A DNA stretch of 8,139 nt. Source: Pseudomonas sp. GTDB taxonomy: Bacteria > Pseudomonadota > Gammaproteobacteria > Pseudomonadales > Pseudomonadaceae. The number at the start of each line of letters is the position of its first letter. The first letter of the stretch is position 1. Shown here in pieces: positions 6,916 to 8,139 of this stretch. The notes below the pieces were generated by a model that saw only the letters and a program-made list of their open reading frames with translations, was not told where the DNA came from and made no database searches. The DNA is taken from positions 1-8,139 of the forward strand of contig JARDZH010000058.1 in assembly GCA_029240955.1 (NCBI GenBank). Direction: 5' to 3'. The position numbers and the translations under genes are program-made.

Positions 6916-7171
6916 GGAGGACGGCTATCTCAAGGTAGCGAAACGCCAGAGGGCGTCTCGGAAAATTCTGACATGAAAAACAGACTGCATTAAAGGCCGC
7001 TTGTTCACTGACCCACCGTACTATGCGGGTAGCATTCGACTGCCCTTAAACAGGTTTCATCTGGTTTTGGCCGGTGAAGGCTGTTTCTGTCGCAAACGGA
7101 TCAGTATCCTAACACCCCCGCGCCCGCCGACGCTAAGTTCAAGCGGGCCGTCCTACAGGTTCAAACTACGA
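6916..7171. other. Divergent intergenic region between ftsY and the M16 protease gene
   Basis: This 256-base gap is the longest without a coding region. It must hold promoters for both flanking genes, but none is strong by eye. For ftsY the best ECF-like match is GAACAA (7001-7006 on the minus strand), 16 bases, TCTGT (6980-6984), which is weak. For the protease, TATCCT (7105-7110) is a possible -10 with no clear -35. A 6-bp inverted repeat, GCCCGC (7122-7127) and GCGGGC (7143-7148), lies in the presumed protease leader. No small ORF with a ribosome-binding site or RNA gene is evident. Confidence 0.6.
6939..6960 (-). other. Hairpin in the presumed ftsY leader
   Basis: On the minus strand CGAGACGCC, loop CTCT, GGCGTTTCG: nine positions with one internal mismatch (eight pairs) closing a four-base loop. 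It ends 23 bases before the ftsY ATG. No T-run follows, so it is not a standard terminator; it could shape the 5' end of the ftsY mRNA. Confidence 0.5.
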
Positions 7172-8139
7172 ATGAATGCTCTAGCCCGCCGCGCCGCAGG
7201 CCTGCTGCTCAGCACAATTTGTCTGCCCCTGACAGCACTGGCCGCCGACCCGCAACCTACCCACGAGTTCACGCTCGATAACGGACTGAAAGTGGTTGTC
7301 CGCGAGGACCACCGCGCTCCGGTCGTGGTTTCCCAGATCTGGTACAAGGTCGGCTCGAGTTACGAGACGCCGGGCCAGACCGGGCTTTCGCACGCACTGG
7401 AACACATGATGTTCAAGGGCAGCAGCAAGACCGGCCCGGGCGAATCGTCGTTGATCCTGCGTGACCTGGGCGCAGAAGAGAATGCTTTCACCAGTGATGA
7501 CTACACCGCTTATTACCAGGTGCTGGCCCGCGACCGTCTGAGCGTAGCGCTGGAACTGGAAGCGGATCGCATGGCGACGCTGAAGCTGCCGGCGGACGAG
7601 TTCAGCCGCGAAATCGAAGTCATCAAGGAAGAACGCCGCCTGCGCACCGATGACCAGCCGATGAGCAAGGCTTTCGAACGCTTCAAGGCCATGGCTTATC
7701 CGGCCAGCGGTTATCACACGCCGACCATCGGCTGGATGGCTGATCTGGATCGCATGAAGGTCGAGGAGCTGCGTCACTGGTACGAGTCCTGGTACGCGCC
7801 GAACAACGCGACGCTGGTCGTCGTCGGTGACGTGAAGCCAGACGAAGTGAAGGCACTGGCCGAGCGCTTCTTCGGTTCGGTTCCACGTCGCGACGTTCCA
7901 GCGTCGAAAAAGCCACTGGAACTGGCCGAGCCCGGCGAACGCCGCATTTCGCTGCACGTCCAGACCCAGCTGCCCAGCCTGATCTACGGTTTCAACGTGC
8001 CAAGCCTTGCCACAGCGCAAGACGCGCGTTCGGTCAACGCATTGCGCCTGATCGCTGCCCTGCTCGACGGCGGCTACAGCGCCCGTATTCCTACTCGCCT
8101 GGAACGCGGCGAAGAGCTGGTATCCGGTGCAGCGGCGCG
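7172..8139 (+). CDS. Secreted M16 family zinc metallopeptidase, N-terminal part (cut by window edge)
   Basis: Pitrilysin/mitochondrial-processing-peptidase type zinc protease, predicted periplasmic. The first 322 codons are visible before the right edge. Residues 1-24 form a signal peptide: charged start (MNALARR), hydrophobic core, and ALA|AD as the likely signal peptidase I site. The inverted zinc motif HALEH is at 74-78 (His74, Glu77 as catalytic base, His78) within GLSHALEHMMFKG. The third ligand is expected in EVIKEERR (149-156), at Glu153 or Glu154, about 75 residues on. The second half-domain begins around residue 215-230. The ATG at 7172 is used because the next one (7176) meets a stop after two codons; the ribosome-binding site is weak. 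In pseudomonads a second, usually non-catalytic M16 gene commonly follows; that would lie outside this window. Substrate unknown. Confidence 0.93.
   Translation, partial: MNALARRAAGLLLSTICLPLTALAADPQPTHEFTLDNGLKVVVREDHRAPVVVSQIWYKVGSSYETPGQTGLSHALEHMMFKGSSKTGPGESSLILRDLGAEENAFTSDDYTAYYQVLARDRLSVALELEADRMATLKLPADEFSREIEVIKEERRLRTDDQPMSKAFERFKAMAYPASGYHTPTIGWMADLDRMKVEELRHWYESWYAPNNATLVVVGDVKPDEVKALAERFFGSVPRRDVPASKKPLELAEPGERRISLHVQTQLPSLIYGFNVPSLATAQDARSVNALRLIAALLDGGYSARIPTRLERGEELVSGAAA

Noticed and set aside
6916..6920. GGAGG on the plus strand as a ribosome-binding site
   Set aside because: No start codon with an open frame follows at a suitable distance on the plus strand; it is just the complement of CCTCC before ftsY.
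5602..6993. 463-codon open frame on the plus strand opposite ftsY
   Set aside because: It is rich in Leu, Arg, Asp and Gly with no recognisable domain and lies wholly opposite a clear SRP-receptor gene. Long antisense frames are common in GC-rich Pseudomonas genes.
7181..8020. 279-codon open frame on the minus strand opposite the M16 protease
   Set aside because: It is a shadow of the protease gene, which has a signal peptide and the HxxEH zinc motif; the antisense product shows no domain.

Overview
This window is ordinary core-genome DNA of a Pseudomonas. The predicted proteins look like P. syringae/fluorescens-type orthologues, and the gene order (M16 protease / ftsY-ftsE-ftsX / rpoH / mtgA / DUF423 / thiS-thiG-trmB) matches the order I recall for the PA0371-PA0382 region of P. 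aeruginosa, minus one small gene between rpoH and mtgA. The assignment rests on remembered protein sequence and synteny, not on a search.

Layout, left to right. Positions 1-1406 hold a minus-strand group read thiS -> thiG -> trmB: the thiamine thiazole sulfur carrier, the thiazole synthase, and a tRNA (guanine-N7) methyltransferase cut off by the left edge. A sigma70-like promoter lies just upstream of thiS. Next comes a small minus-strand DUF423 membrane protein (1503-1883), divergent from mtgA (1964-2674, plus), which encodes a monofunctional peptidoglycan glycosyltransferase. A strong bidirectional hairpin terminator (2696-2724) separates mtgA from the convergent rpoH (2740-3594, minus), the heat-shock sigma factor. 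rpoH has a good sigmaE/AlgU-type promoter overlapping an inverted repeat in the 113-bp gap behind ftsX.

Positions 3708-6915 are the minus-strand ftsY-ftsE-ftsX operon. Each junction is a 4-base ATGA overlap. FtsY is the signal recognition particle receptor; FtsE and FtsX form the divisome ABC complex that controls peptidoglycan hydrolases. A 256-bp divergent intergenic region separates ftsY from the start of a secreted M16 zinc metalloprotease (7172 to the right edge, plus).

The common theme is the cell envelope and its stress response: membrane protein targeting (FtsY), septal wall remodelling (FtsEX), wall polymerisation (MtgA), periplasmic proteolysis (M16) and heat/envelope stress regulation (RpoH under a probable sigmaE promoter). 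I see no tRNA or rRNA gene, CRISPR array, insertion sequence, phage gene or undescribed system. The points worth a second look are regulatory: the rpoH leader and promoter, and the unusual translation starts of ftsY and mtgA.
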